Assembly (NCBI GenBank): GCA_965112735.1
Contig: OZ218962.1
Span: forward strand, 248,001-312,000
DNA: 64,000 nucleotides
Direction: 5' to 3'
DNA from: Phaeosaccion multiseriatum
Lineage: Eukaryota; Ochrophyta, other classes
Part shown: one piece after another, positions 36,225 through 46,900 of the stretch
Layout of the letters: the number at the start of each line of letters is the position of its first letter
How positions within the stretch are numbered: the stretch's first letter is position 1
Notes under the pieces: generated by a model
Told to the model about the DNA's origin: nothing
Database searches by the model: none
Seen by the model: only the letters and a program-made list of their open reading frames with translations
Made by a program: the position numbers and the translations under genes

Positions 36225-36480
36225 TCATGACCATGGCCGGCCAGTGGTCCACACCGTCAAGAGGTCAGTGTCCCGTGCAGTCGATGTGGTGCCCCTCAAG
36301 GCCGACGGCACGATTCGATAGGAAGGTGACCAAATGAAAACAGGCACTCTGCTTCCCCCTTTGAAGTAGGAGCGCTTAGCCCGGGCAACCGCCTGCCATT
36401 GTCGGACGCCATAACCACAAGTGTGTTGGTGAGACTCGCTTCGGAAGTCAGTACATCCGTCATCAATTTGATGCTCACTG
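36225..36480 (-). pseudogene. Arylsulfatase fragment (central region), frame-broken
   Basis: On the minus strand one frame reads LTNTLVVMASDNG and a different frame a few codons later reads AKRSYFKGGSRVPVFIWSP and then ALRGTTS. In sulfatases these belong together in order (the ASDNGG block, then LRGxKxxxxEGGxRVP, then RGT), so the two frames are parts of one gene with an indel or deletion between them. No signature CxPxR sulfatase site is in the window. The fragment lies immediately left of duplication unit A. Confidence 0.6.
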
Positions 36481-36689
36481 AGAGGAAGGGGGAAAGCAGG
36501 GATGGGGGGGGGCAGGGCAGCAGGGCAGCAGGGCGGAGGGAGGGGAGTAGGGCATTCATTGGTTGGATGCGGGGTAAGTCAGTCAGGCAGGTAATCAGGC
36601 AGTCGGGCAGTCCGTCAGCCGGGTAGTCAAGCAGTCGGACAGGTAGGCAGTGAGGCAGTGAGGAAGTCAGGTAGTAAGGCAGTGGAGAC

Positions 36690-37330
36690 TAGGATGTGCC
36701 AAGAGTGGAGGATGAGAAACGCCGCGCGAGACAAATGGCGCGAGACTCCGCCCACAGGAAGGAAAGGGACGAGGGTATGGTGCTATCGAGCAAGGGCATC
36801 ATCACTTGCAGCCGCCACAGCAGCTGCACAAAACCAAACAGCAGAAGGTGCAGAGAGCCAAGACGACCACCGTGTATCCAGTCTCTCATCGCTCAATGCT
36901 TGTGCAAGAGGCACCACGACACAGCACAACAAGAGTCAGATGTGGACGATGGCAAAGCGAGGGCGTGCTCACACACAGAGCCCCACCTACCTTTGGCAAA
37001 GCTGCCAAGGACTTGTGCATGTCATTTCGGAGCTTGTCCAGCACCACGAGCTGCTGGTACGAGAGAACGAAACTCAAAGAGTCGAATATTCTGGCTCTGA
37101 GCTCGTCCACTTCGAAGCAGTAGGGTGAAGAAGCGATCGAGGAGAAAGACGGAAGTGAACATCATTTGCTGCTGCCGCGCCTCCTCCTCGTCAACAATTT
37201 CCTTCAGTGTGTTTGCGTGCTGCTCGTAGAAGATCGCGCGCCGCTCTCTCTCCCGCTCCCCCGCAAACGAACTCAACTCATGCGGCAGCTCACATGGGAT
37301 GTATTCTTCGATCGATACTGATTATCATTT
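36690..37330 (-). pseudogene. Small membrane-protein gene, copy in duplication unit A (decayed)
   Basis: Minus-strand counterpart of the gene in unit B (42846-43600). It shows NTLKEIVDEEEARQQQ and, in another frame, VDELRARIFDSLSFVLSYQQ followed by a donor (AAG|GTAGGTGG at about 36991). Relative to unit B it has one extra base near 37150 and a ~25-bp loss in the region that encodes the C-terminal transmembrane helix. It was divergently oriented to gene A, with ~200 bp between them. Confidence 0.5.
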
Positions 37331-37539
37331 GGAAGATCAGGTAAGCTAATGAATTTGAAACTGTAATTTTTCTGGAAGGCTGTATTCTCACAAGGGCGCC
37401 GAAAAAAAGCCTAGAGGGAATGGAATGGACCTGAGATGTGAGATGTTGGGCCCGAAACCAAGTCGAGAGGGAAAGAGCCCGCGAGCTCACCACATTCATT
37501 TCCATCAAAGCAGCCAGAGTCAGAACGGGAGTGTGAAAT

Positions 37540-40500
37540 ATGTGCCCAACAGACCGGCAACGGGGACAGGAACTGTCGCAGAGACAAGCTGCAGCTCGGG
37601 AACGGGCACAGGAACAGGCGCAGAGAGAAATTGCAGCTCGGCAACGGCAACGGGCACAGGAACTGTTGCAGAGACAAGATACCGCTCGGCAACGGGCACA
37701 GGAACAGGAGCAGCCACGGCGGGCACAGGAACAGGCGCAGAGAGAGATTGCAGCTCGGCAACAGCAACGGGCACAGGAACTGTTGCAGAGACGACAAGAT
37801 ACCGCTCGGCAACGGGCACAGGAACAGAAGCAGCTACGGCGGGCACAGGAACAGGCGGAGAGAGAAGCTCAGGCGGAGAGAGAAGCTGCCGCTCGGCAAC
37901 GGGCACAGGAAAAGGTGGAGAGAGAAGCTGCCGCTCGGCAACGGGCACAGGAACAGGCACAGAGACAAGCTGCAGCTCTGCAAGAGCAGGAGGCTGCTGA
38001 GAGGGAGGCTAGGGAGCGGCTCAGAGCAGAGGAGCTACAGCGGGCACAGGAACAGGAGCAGCTACGGCGGGCACAGGAAGAGGCGGAGAGAGCTGCCGCT
38101 CTGCAACGGGCACAGGAACAGGAGCAACTACGGCGGGCACAGGAACAGGCGGAGAGAGAAGCTGCCGCTCGGCAACGGGCACAGGAACAGGCACAGAGAC
38201 AAGCTGCAGCTCTGCAAGAGCAGGAGGCTGCTGAGAGGGAGGCTAGGGAGCGGCTCAGAGCAGAGGAGCTACAGCGGGCACAGGAACAGGAGCAGCTACG
38301 GCGGGCACAGGAAGAGGCGGAGAGACAAGCTGCCGCTCGGCAACGGGCACAGGAACAGGAGCAGCTACGGCGGGCACAGGAACAGGCGGAGAGAGCTGCC
38401 GCTCTGCAACGGGCACAGGAACAGGAGCAACTACGGCGGGCACAGGAACAGGCGGAGAGAGAAGCTGCCGCTCGGCAACGGGCACAGGAACTGCTGCGGA
38501 GACAAGCTGCCGCTCGGCAACGGGCACAGGAACAGGAGCAGCTACGGCGGGCACAGGAACAGGCGGAGAGAGCTGCCGCTCTGCAACGGGCACAGGAACA
38601 GGAGCAACTACGGCGGGCACAGGAACAGGCGGAGAGAGAAGCTGCCGCTCGGCAACGGGCACAGGAAAAGGTGGAGAGAGAAGCTGCCGCTCGGCAACGG
38701 GCACAGGAACAGGAGCAGCTACGGCGGGCACAGGAACAGGCGGAGAGAGCTGCCGCTCTGCAACGGGCACAGGAACAGGAGCAACTACGGCGGGCACAGG
38801 AACAGGCGGAGAGAGAAGCTGCCGCTCGGCAACGGGCACAGGAACAGGCACAGAGACAAGCTGCAGCTCTGCAAGAGCAGGAGGCTGCTGAGAGGGAGGC
38901 TAGGGAGCGGCTCAGAGCAGAGGAGCTACAGCGGGCACAGGAACAGGAGCAGCTACGGCGGGCACAGGAAGAGGCGGAGAGACAAGCTGCCGCTCGGCAA
39001 CGGGCACAGGAACAGGAGCAGCTACGGCGGGCACAGGAACAGGCGGAGAGAGCTGCCGCTCTGCAACGGGCACAGGAACAGGAGCAACTACGGCGGGCAC
39101 AGGAACAGGCGGAGAGAGAAGCTGCCGCTCGGCAACGGGCACAGGAACTGCTGCGGAGACAAGCTGCCGCTCGGCAACGGGCACAGGAACAGGCGGAGAG
39201 AGAAGCTGCCGCTCGGCAACGGGCACAGGAAGAGGCGGAGAGACAAGCTGCCGCTCGGCAACGGGCACAGGAACAGGAGCAGCTACGGCGGGCACAGGAA
39301 GAGGCGGAGAGAGAAGCTGCCGCTCGGCAACGGGCACAGGAACAGGAGCAACTACGGCGGGCACAGGAACAGGCGGAGAGAGAAGCTGCCGCTCGGCAAC
39401 GGGCACAGGAACTGCTGCGGAGACAAGCTGCCGCTCGGCAACGGGCACAGGAACAGGCGGAGAGAGAAGCTGCCGCTCGGCAACGGGCACAGGAAGAGGT
39501 GGAGAGAGAAGCTGCCGCTCGGCAAGCAGCGGAGGAGCGCGCCCAGCAGGCGGTGAGTACTGCCGTTTCAGCACGCTTCTCATGGGGTTGCACGGAGCAC
39601 CTGTACTAACTCAACCTCCGCACCCTCCTCCTCACTCTCTTCCACACTGTCCCGTACGATAGGAGGAGCTTCTTGAGCAAGAGCGCGCGAATACCGCCGC
39701 TGCTGCTGGCCCTGTCGTCGTCGGCCTGAATGCGCGCGCGCACACACACACGAGTGAGTCAGAGCTGGACGAGTTGCAGGCAGACGCGGAGAGTGGCGAG
39801 CAAGCTCAAGTGGCGAGTGACGCCTTACTCGAGCAACAACAGAGGAGGTGGGTTAGTAGAGTGATAGCGTGTTGAGGACCCATAGAGCATAGCCACACCC
39901 TTTGTCGACCGAGCCGAGCTGCTGATGGGTGCAAAGCGCTGAGTTGAAGTGCGTGCGTCGCTCGTGGGCAGGTCCTGCTGCTTGTGCCTGGATGAAGACT
40001 GCAACGCTCTCAGAGGTATGGAGTGCAGCCCCGAGCAGGAAGAGGGGGCAGACGGCGCCAAGCACTTTGTCTGCGGCGATTGCATTCCTCGAGCCATCGA
40101 GGCCGCCGCCGCCGACGCCGCAGCAGGGAGGGGGGCGGGCTTGCGTGGGCTGGCCTGCCCAATCGCTGGCTGCACCAGTCGCCCCTTCACATCGCACGAC
40201 TTTCCGCGGGAAGGTCTTTCTGAGGCCGCTGTACACCGGTACGAGGACATGCTCGCGAGTAGGGTGCAGGCCGCCACGATCGAAGAGCTTGAGCAGCAGT
40301 TCCAAGCACGTCTGCAAGGCCTTCGCGATGAGCTCAGCGCCGAGGTGAGCAAACAACAAATCGAGAATCAAACGGCTCCCCTTTTGAGATGGTTCTGAGT
40401 TGGTATGCATCAGTCTCCGAGATTAGCACTGCTATGGGTGCAACAAATCTGTGGAGGACCAGCGCAGTGCTCTCTAGTGTGGGTCGATCGGTCGGTAGAG

Positions 40501-41841
40501 GAAGGAAGAGACAGGACCACTCGCCATGCCTCGCCTCCGTTCGACTTCGCTTCGCTCTGGAGAGGTATCACTTGCCTGACCTTCACCTTTACCGGCCCCC
40601 TGTTCCCCTCTAAGCCAAGCAGCATCTAACTGTGCTGCCCCTCCCCTCCCCTTTTTCTACTACTACTCCTCCTCCTCCTCCTCCTCCTCCTCCTCCTCCT
40701 CCTCCTCCTCCTCCTCCTCCTCCTCCTCCTCCTCCTCCTCCTCCTCCTCCTCCTCCTCCTCCTCCTCCTCCTCCTCCTCCTCCTCCTCCTCCTCCTCCTC
40801 CTCCTCCTCCTCCTCCTCCTCCTCCTCCTCCTCCTCCTCCTCCTCCTCCTCCTCCTCCTCCTCCTCCTCCTCCTCCTCCTCCTCCTCCTCCTCCTCCTCC
40901 TCCTCCTCCTCCTCCTCCTCCTCCTCCTCCTCCTCCTCCTCCTCCTCCTCCTCCTCCTCCTCCTCCTCCTCCTCCTCCTCCTCCTCCTCCTCCTCCTCCT
41001 CCTCCTCCTCCTCCTCCTCCTCCTCCTCCTCCTCCTCCTCCTCCTCCTCCTCCTCCTCCTCCTCCTCCTCCTCCTCCTCCTCCTCCTTCTCCTCCTCCTC
41101 CTCCTCCTCCTCCCTCGTCCCGTGCCCTTGTCGACACGCACGCACGCACGCACAGGCTGGGGTGGGCGCCCAGGTCCGCCTTCATCGACAGCACATCGTA
41201 CAGCAGATCCTCACCCTCCACTGTCCCGCCTGTGGTCAGGCCTGGGTGGACTTTGATGCCTGCTGCGCCCTCACATGCAGTCGTTGCGACACGGCCTTCT
41301 GTGCATGGTGTGGGGAGGACTGCGGGGAGAACGCCCATGGGCATGTGGTCCGCTGTCCCCACAATACCAACGACGGCAACCTGTTTGCGTCAGAGGAGCA
41401 GTTCCAGCAGGCACAGCGGGTGAGTGGGGGCAAGAGAGCGAGAGAGTGAGCGAGCGAGAGAGGGAGACTAGGAGGGCGAGAGAGAGAGAGAGAGAAGAGG
41501 GTCAGGGGCTTCTTCGCCTCTCGTGCTTGCCCCCCCTCCCACCTCACCACGGCCCTCCCCCCCCCCCTCCCCTCCCCTCCCCTCCCCTCCCCTCCCCTCC
41601 CCTCCCCTCCCCTCCCCTCCCCTCCTCTCTGTCCGCTCCTCTCCTTCCCTCCCCCACCCCTTTGTCCCATCCCCTCCCTCTCCCTCCCCCTCCCTTCCCC
41701 TCCATCGCTGCCCAGGCCCGCTGCATTCGTGAGGTGCACGCGTACCTCGACTCGGAAGTCCACTCCGCCGATGTTCGCCGTCGCGTGGCGGAGGCGTGTC
41801 GTGTGGACTTGGAGCAGCTCGGCATCCCTGCCATCGCCTGA
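37540..41841 (+). CDS. Gene A: coiled-coil RBR-like zinc-finger protein lacking the kinase
   Basis: Five exons: 37540-39552, 39663-39847, 39972-40344, 41156-41419 and 41716-41841, in frame for about 986 aa. Residues 1-671 are a highly repetitive Ala/Arg/Glu/Gln coiled coil built from [14 protein letters not shown] and RAQEQEQLR units. Exon 3 encodes a RING1-like finger ([13 protein letters not shown] ... HFVCGDC ... CPIAGC). Exon 4 encodes a second finger ([19 protein letters not shown], then [19 protein letters not shown]). This double finger is the layout of RBR-type E3 ubiquitin ligases. Compared with gene B, exon 2 joins VVVGLNARA directly to [13 protein letters not shown] and then DALLEQQQR, so the whole kinase block is missing. 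The intron before exon 4 is almost entirely TCC repeat. Confidence 0.75.
37550..39530 (+). repeat. Coding higher-order repeat, 42-bp and 24-27-bp units
   Basis: About 2 kb built from units such as CGGGCACAGGAACAGGCGGA + GAGAAGCTGCCGCTCGGCAA and CGGGCACAGGAACAGGAGCA. Longer blocks containing GCTGCTGAGAGGGAGGCTAG recur at about 37989, 38229 and 38889. All units are multiples of three without stops, so at least two further frames also stay open for >1.7 kb. Confidence 0.92.
40668..41113 (+). repeat. (TCC)n microsatellite in gene A intron
   Basis: About 446 bp, roughly 148 TCC units with a single CTT interruption near 41086. It occupies the intron between the two zinc-finger exons of gene A. The homologous intron of gene B has the same repeat at a different length. 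Confidence 0.95.
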
Positions 41842-42112
41842 GCCTGACTGCAGCGGATCACGCATAATGGGAAGAGTATACGAAATGGTATTCTAATGTC
41901 GTATAGTTTCGATATAGCTATGAAAAGTCGCCCCACATCGGCAGGCGGCTCGTTCAGGGGGTGAATGAAGCTGAAACTAAGAACGAGAGATCTTGCCGTG
42001 CCATCCATCTATCGCCGCTAAAAAAAAACACTCCTACTCCTGCCGTCTTCATCTCATCCTATCTTACCTCGCCCATAGCCCTCAGCCTGTAGCCTCACTT
42101 CGCTCAGCCTGG

Positions 42113-42530
42113 CTAGGGCTCAGTGGTTGTGGTGTCGGGCTTGTCCCCTATCTTTACGTTGCTCGGGTTCCACACGCACGCACCGCCGCTCATCCCGCAG
42201 CTGGAGGGGGGCGGAGTGGGCATGTCCGAGGAATTGGCCAACGGATCGGGGTAGCCCGTGGTATTGTGCTGTAGAAACACCTTCCACCAGGGCACCACGC
42301 ACTCCCTGCCACTGTCCCAGATCGACTCGGTGGTCGACAGGAGCTGGTCCACAACGCAGGGCTCCACGTGGCTTTCGGTCAGCTCTTGCCACGCTCAAAG
42401 AGTGTCCTGGCAATGACGGGCTCGCTCTCAAGCAAGTTGTACTCCTCGATGGGATCGGCTTCGAGGTCCAAGAGGAAGTATTGGGCAGGGCTTTGTAAAG
42501 AGTCACGTTGCTCTCCACATAGGATAGGAC
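42113..42530 (-). pseudogene. Arylsulfatase C-terminal fragment, frame-broken
   Basis: On the minus strand a frame reads PAQYFLLDLEADPIEEYNLL and ARTLFERGKS*, the usual sulfatase C-terminal pattern (YxLYDLxxDPxExxNL). An overlapping frame then continues TESHVEPCVVDQLLSTTESI ... VVPWWKVFLQHNTTGYPDP to a stop at 42113. The switch lies at about 42390-42400, where one indel would join them. No N-terminal part is present. The fragment is immediately left of duplication unit B, mirroring the sulfatase fragment left of unit A. Confidence 0.6.
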
Positions 42531-42729
42531 TAGACGCATGGACAAGGTAATAGCAACCCCAAAGCCAGCCTGGCAGCCAGCCTTGTCTCTATTCGCTTTA
42601 TCCCTGAGCCATCCTAAACGACCAACCTGCTGGGAGGTTAGTGAGAAACGGGCCACGCACCGCTTCTCACCGCATTTGCCTGGGCCTGGGCCATTGACAT
42701 AGTACTGACTTTCAACACAGGCAGTAAGG

Positions 42730-43600
42730 CAGTGAAGACTGGGGAAGAATGGAGGATGAGAAACGCCGCGCGAGACAAATGGCGCGAGACTCCGCTCACA
42801 GGAAGGAAAGGGACGAGGGTAGGGTGCTATAGAGCAAGGGCATCATCACTTGCAGCCGCCACAGGAGCTGCACAAAACCAAACAGCAGAAGGTGCAGAGA
42901 GCCAACACGACGAAGGAAAGAGCCAACGCCCACCACCACCGTGTATCCAGTCTCTCATCGCTCATTGCGCAAGAGGCACCACGATAAAGTACAACGAGAG
43001 TCAGATGCGGAAGACGGCAAAACGAGTGTGTGCTCACACACAGAGCCCCACCTAGCTACCTGTTGCAAAGCTGCCAAGTCGGCCCCTGACAAGGTTCTGA
43101 GGCGACCCTGGCCAGAACCTGGAACCCAGGTTCTACCCAGGTTCAGGGGGACCTTATCATTGCCTTATTACACGGCTTTCTCCCTGGAACCTATTATACG
43201 TTTTTTTTCAGAACCTGGAACCTGGCCGGCTGAACCTGGAACCCAGAACCTTGTCAGGGGCCGAGCCAAGGACTTGTTGTGCATGTCATTTCGGAACTTG
43301 TAGAGCACCACGAGATGTTGGTACAAGAGAACGAAGCTCAAAGGGTCGAGCGCTCTGGCTCTGAGCTCGTCCACTTCGAAGCAGTAGGGTGAAGAAGCGG
43401 TCGAGGAGAAGGACGAAGTGGATATCATTTGCTGCTGCCGTGACTGTCGCGCCTCCTCCTCGTCAACAATTTCCTTCAGTGTGTTTGTGCTGCTCGTAGA
43501 AGATCGCGCGCCTCGCTCCCCCGCAACCGAACTCAACTCATACGGCAGCTCACACGGTGTGTACTCTTCAATCTTGCTTCTCATTTGGAAACTATGAGGG
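42730..43600 (-). pseudogene. Small C-tail membrane-protein gene, copy in unit B, interrupted by a MITE
   Basis: The minus strand reads KIEEYTPCELPYELSSVAGE, then NTLKEIVDEEEARQSRQQQM, then VDELRARALDPLSFVLLYQH and a Met/Lys-rich segment, until the MITE at 43264-43079 breaks the exon. A downstream exon reads SDERLDTRWWWALALSFVVL followed by a Cys/Leu-rich helix and GGCK*, i.e. a C-terminal transmembrane anchor. Function is unknown. Unit A carries a frameshifted relative, so neither copy looks intact. Exact exon borders are not resolved. Confidence 0.45.
43079..43264. mobile_element. 186-bp MITE with 21-bp inverted repeats and 6-bp target duplication
   Basis: Left end TCGGCCCCTGACAAGGTTCT(G), right end its exact complement at 43244-43264. 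The target duplication GCCAAG is at 43073-43078 and 43265-43270. The homologous site in duplication unit A (AAAGCTGCCAAGGACTTG at about 37000-37017) has one GCCAAG and no insert, so this is an observed empty site. Internal GAACCTGGAACC-type words form further inverted pairs. There is no coding capacity. Confidence 0.93.
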
Positions 43601-43975
43601 GAACGTGGGGGGGACAGGAGAGAAGGGGAGGGGGAAGGGGTTCTCAGTAAGCTAATGAATTTGAAACTGAATTTCTGTTTTTGGGGTGTGAAGCTGCCAC
43701 TGAAGGATTCGAAGGCCAACGGCCCGGCAGAACCCCCCCACTGTGCCCACTGCCTTTTGAGAAGGGACACGATATAGGCGGCGCCGACTTACCGTACCAA
43801 CTAGTACTCCCGAAGAAAGCCGAGAGGGAGATGGTGGCCCCGAACCAAGTCGAGGGGGGGAAATTGCACCAGAGATGTTGCGGCCGGCTTCCCTGGGGCA
43901 TTTCCGTCCCAGTCAAAGCAGAGTGTACCAAGGTAGTGTCAGGTCAAAGTAGAGTGTAACAAGGTAGTGCGAAAT

Positions 43976-46900
43976 ATGACCAACAATTCGTGGAACGCTC
44001 ATCAGAGGAGCATGGGAGGACAAGGGTATTCCCGTGCACAAATACGGGCTGCGTACAATCGTAAGTCGTTCATATCTATTTCCCACTCTGTTCAGTTCAG
44101 AATCTCTCACCTCTTTTATTCCTCTGCTTATTGCCACCCCCAATGCTGTCTGTGCTCTAAAAGCGGGTGGCGGTGGTGGGCACGCCACAGGCAGAGGTGG
44201 AGCTACACCGTCGGTTGGGTCCAGCACGGCATATGTTTCTCCCCCCATGGGTGGGTACACCACGCCACAAACATTCCCCCCCGTGGGTGGGTATGGTCCC
44301 CCTATCTTGACTGGTATGGATCCTATGCTCACACTGGCTGCCATGTATGGGGCGGGAAACAGCAGGAGGGCAGAGAGGGAGAGGGAGGCTGCTGAGGAGA
44401 GGGAGGAAGCTGAAAGGAGGGCTGAGCAGGAGGCAGCTGAGGAGAGAAAGGCTAGAAGGAGAAGGGAGCGGCTCAGAGAAGAAGAAGCCCAAAGGAGAAA
44501 TGAGGAGCTACAACGGGCACAGGAACAGGCGGAGAGACAAGCTGCCGCTCGGCAACGGGCACAGGAACAGGAGCAGCTACGGCGGGCACAGGAACAGGAG
44601 CAGCTACGGCGGGCACAGGAACAGGCGGAGAGAGAAGCTGCCGCTCGGCAACGGGCACAGGAACAGGCGGAGAGAGAAGCTGCAGCTCGGCAAGCAGCGG
44701 AGGAAGAGCTCGCGGCCATGCGCGCCCGGCAGGCGGTGAGTACTGCCGTTTCAGCACGCTTCCCATGGGGTTGCACGTAGCTCCAGCACGAACTCAACCT
44801 CCGCACCCTCCTCCTCACACCCTCCCACACTGTCCCGTACGATAGGAGGAGCTTCTTGAGCAAGAGCGCGCCAACACCGCCGCTGCTTCGGCTGCCCCTG
44901 TCGTCGTCGGTCTGAATGCGCGCGCCCTTGCTCTGGGAAAAGTGGTGCAAGTGACCGAGGCGTTCCTGAGCGAGGCCACCGAGGACTTTTCCGTGCTGCT
45001 GGGAGAGGGCTCGTTTGGCAAGGTGCATCTCGCGGTGGACGTGAAGCTCAACCTCCGCTTCGCCGTCAAGCGCCTGCACGACGAAGCCTTTGCCTCGGGA
45101 CAGGCGGGCACGAGGCGATCGACGGAGCAGTGGCTCAAGAGTGCGAGGCGTGAGATCGAGGTGCTGTCCTGCCTCAAACACCCCAACATCGTTCGGTTGC
45201 TGGGCTTCTGCTGGCCCGGCCGCAATGGCGCGGCGGCGGGCTCCGAGCCCATGATGGGAGAGGAGGACTCGCTGGCCGACCACCTCGCTCGCCTCTCCCT
45301 TCAAGACGCCACGTCCAGCCCCGTGGGCCGCGTCTCTCTGCTGTTCGAGTTCGCGGAGGGCAAGAGTCTGGACAGACACCTTCACTGTGACGCTCTGGCC
45401 TCCGAGCTGGGGTGGGAGAAACGTCTCCGCATCGCCGTGGGCGTTGCGTGCGGGCTCAACTACATGCATCGATCGCGGCGCCAGGAGGATGGCACGCCGA
45501 TGGTCATCTACCACCGAGACGTGAAGGCCGCCAATGTAGTGCTCTTTGGCCCGCTGCCCACTGCCAAGCTCATCGACTGCGGCTTGTCCGTCCTGCTCGA
45601 CAAGGAAAAGGCTCAAGGTGAGAGACCGGACACGAACGACAATGACATCTCGGCTTGGACAAGGAGCAGAAGGACGATCGTTAGCTATCTTGCTTGCTCT
45701 GCTTTATGGGAGCTTATCCTCATTGCACGCCATCTTTCGTTCTCTTGGGTATTGCTGTTGGTGGTTGGGTGCGTGTGTGTGCGCGCGCGCGCGTGTGTGT
45801 GTGTGTGTGTGTGTGTACCGCAGCTGTCCAGCAGGGCCGGCGGTCTGTGGCGACCATGACGGGCCAAGTCGCCGGCACGCCCCCTTACATGTGTCCCAAG
45901 TACGTGGTGAACAACATGTGTCCCAAGTACGTGGTGAACAACATGTGTCCCAAGTACGTGGTGAACAACATGTGTCCCAAGTACGTGGTGAACAACATGT
46001 GTCCCAAGTACGTGGTGAACAACATGTGTCCCAAGTACGTGGTGAACAACATGTGTCCCAAGTACGTGGTGAACAACATGTGTCCCAAGTACGTGGTGAA
46101 CAACATGTGTCCCAAGTACGTGGTGAACAACATGTACGGAGAGAAGAGAGAGCGAGATATTCTCCTTCGGCATGACCCTGCTGGAGCTGCAGGCTCACGG
46201 GCAAGCTGCAGGGGCAGGAGGACGTAGACTTCAACGACATTGAGGGCGATGACGAGGAGGGCCTGCTCGCAGCTGACCCTCGCGTGGAGGACTGGCCTCA
46301 AGCCGTCGTGAAGGAGATACAGAGCCTCGGTCGAGCATGCATCAGCAGGAAGCCCGAGGTGGGTGGGAGGCTATGTGGGTGGGAGGGTGTGTGGGTGGTG
46401 TGGTGGCTCTCCTCCGCTCCTTCCTTTCACCTGCTGCTTGCTTCACACCCTCTCCCTTTGCCCCGTCTGTCGCTGCTTCGCTTGTCCCCCCCCGTCCCTT
46501 CAGCGGCGACCCTCCCTCCTGTCCGCTCTCCGCCGGCTCAACGCCTTGTCCACAGCCTCTGCTGCCCACACGACCTCTGCGTTAGTGGGCATGGAGGAGG
46601 AGCTGGAGAAGGTACGGCGTGACGCTGAGAGCTGGCGGGCCAGAGTGGCGGGTGACGCCTTACTCGAGCAACAACAGAGGAGGTGGGTTAGTAGAGTGAT
46701 AGCGTGTTCGAGAACAGCAGAGGAGGTGGGTTAGTAGAGTGATAGCGTGTTGAGGACCCGTAGAGCATAGCCACACCCTTTGTCGACTGAGCCGAGCTGC
46801 TGATGGGTGCAAAGCGCTGAGTTGAAGTGCGTACGTCGCTCGTGGGCAGGTCCTGCTGCTTGTGCCTGGATGAAGACTGCAACGCTCTCAGAGGTATGGA

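Noticed and set aside
37631-39593. Second plus frame and minus frame of 570-640 codons over the gene A coiled coil
   Set aside because: Repeat units are multiples of three without stops, so extra frames stay open by construction. Neither has a matching start or exon in gene B.
40610-41423. 250-codon poly-Gly/poly-Pro/poly-Glu frames in the gene A intron (and the equivalent at 47485-48154)
   Set aside because: Pure TCC microsatellite translated; the flanking exons splice across it in both paralogues.
45889-46131. CRISPR-like array
   Set aside because: The nine 27-bp units are directly tandem with no spacers, lie in a coding exon and the genome is eukaryotic.
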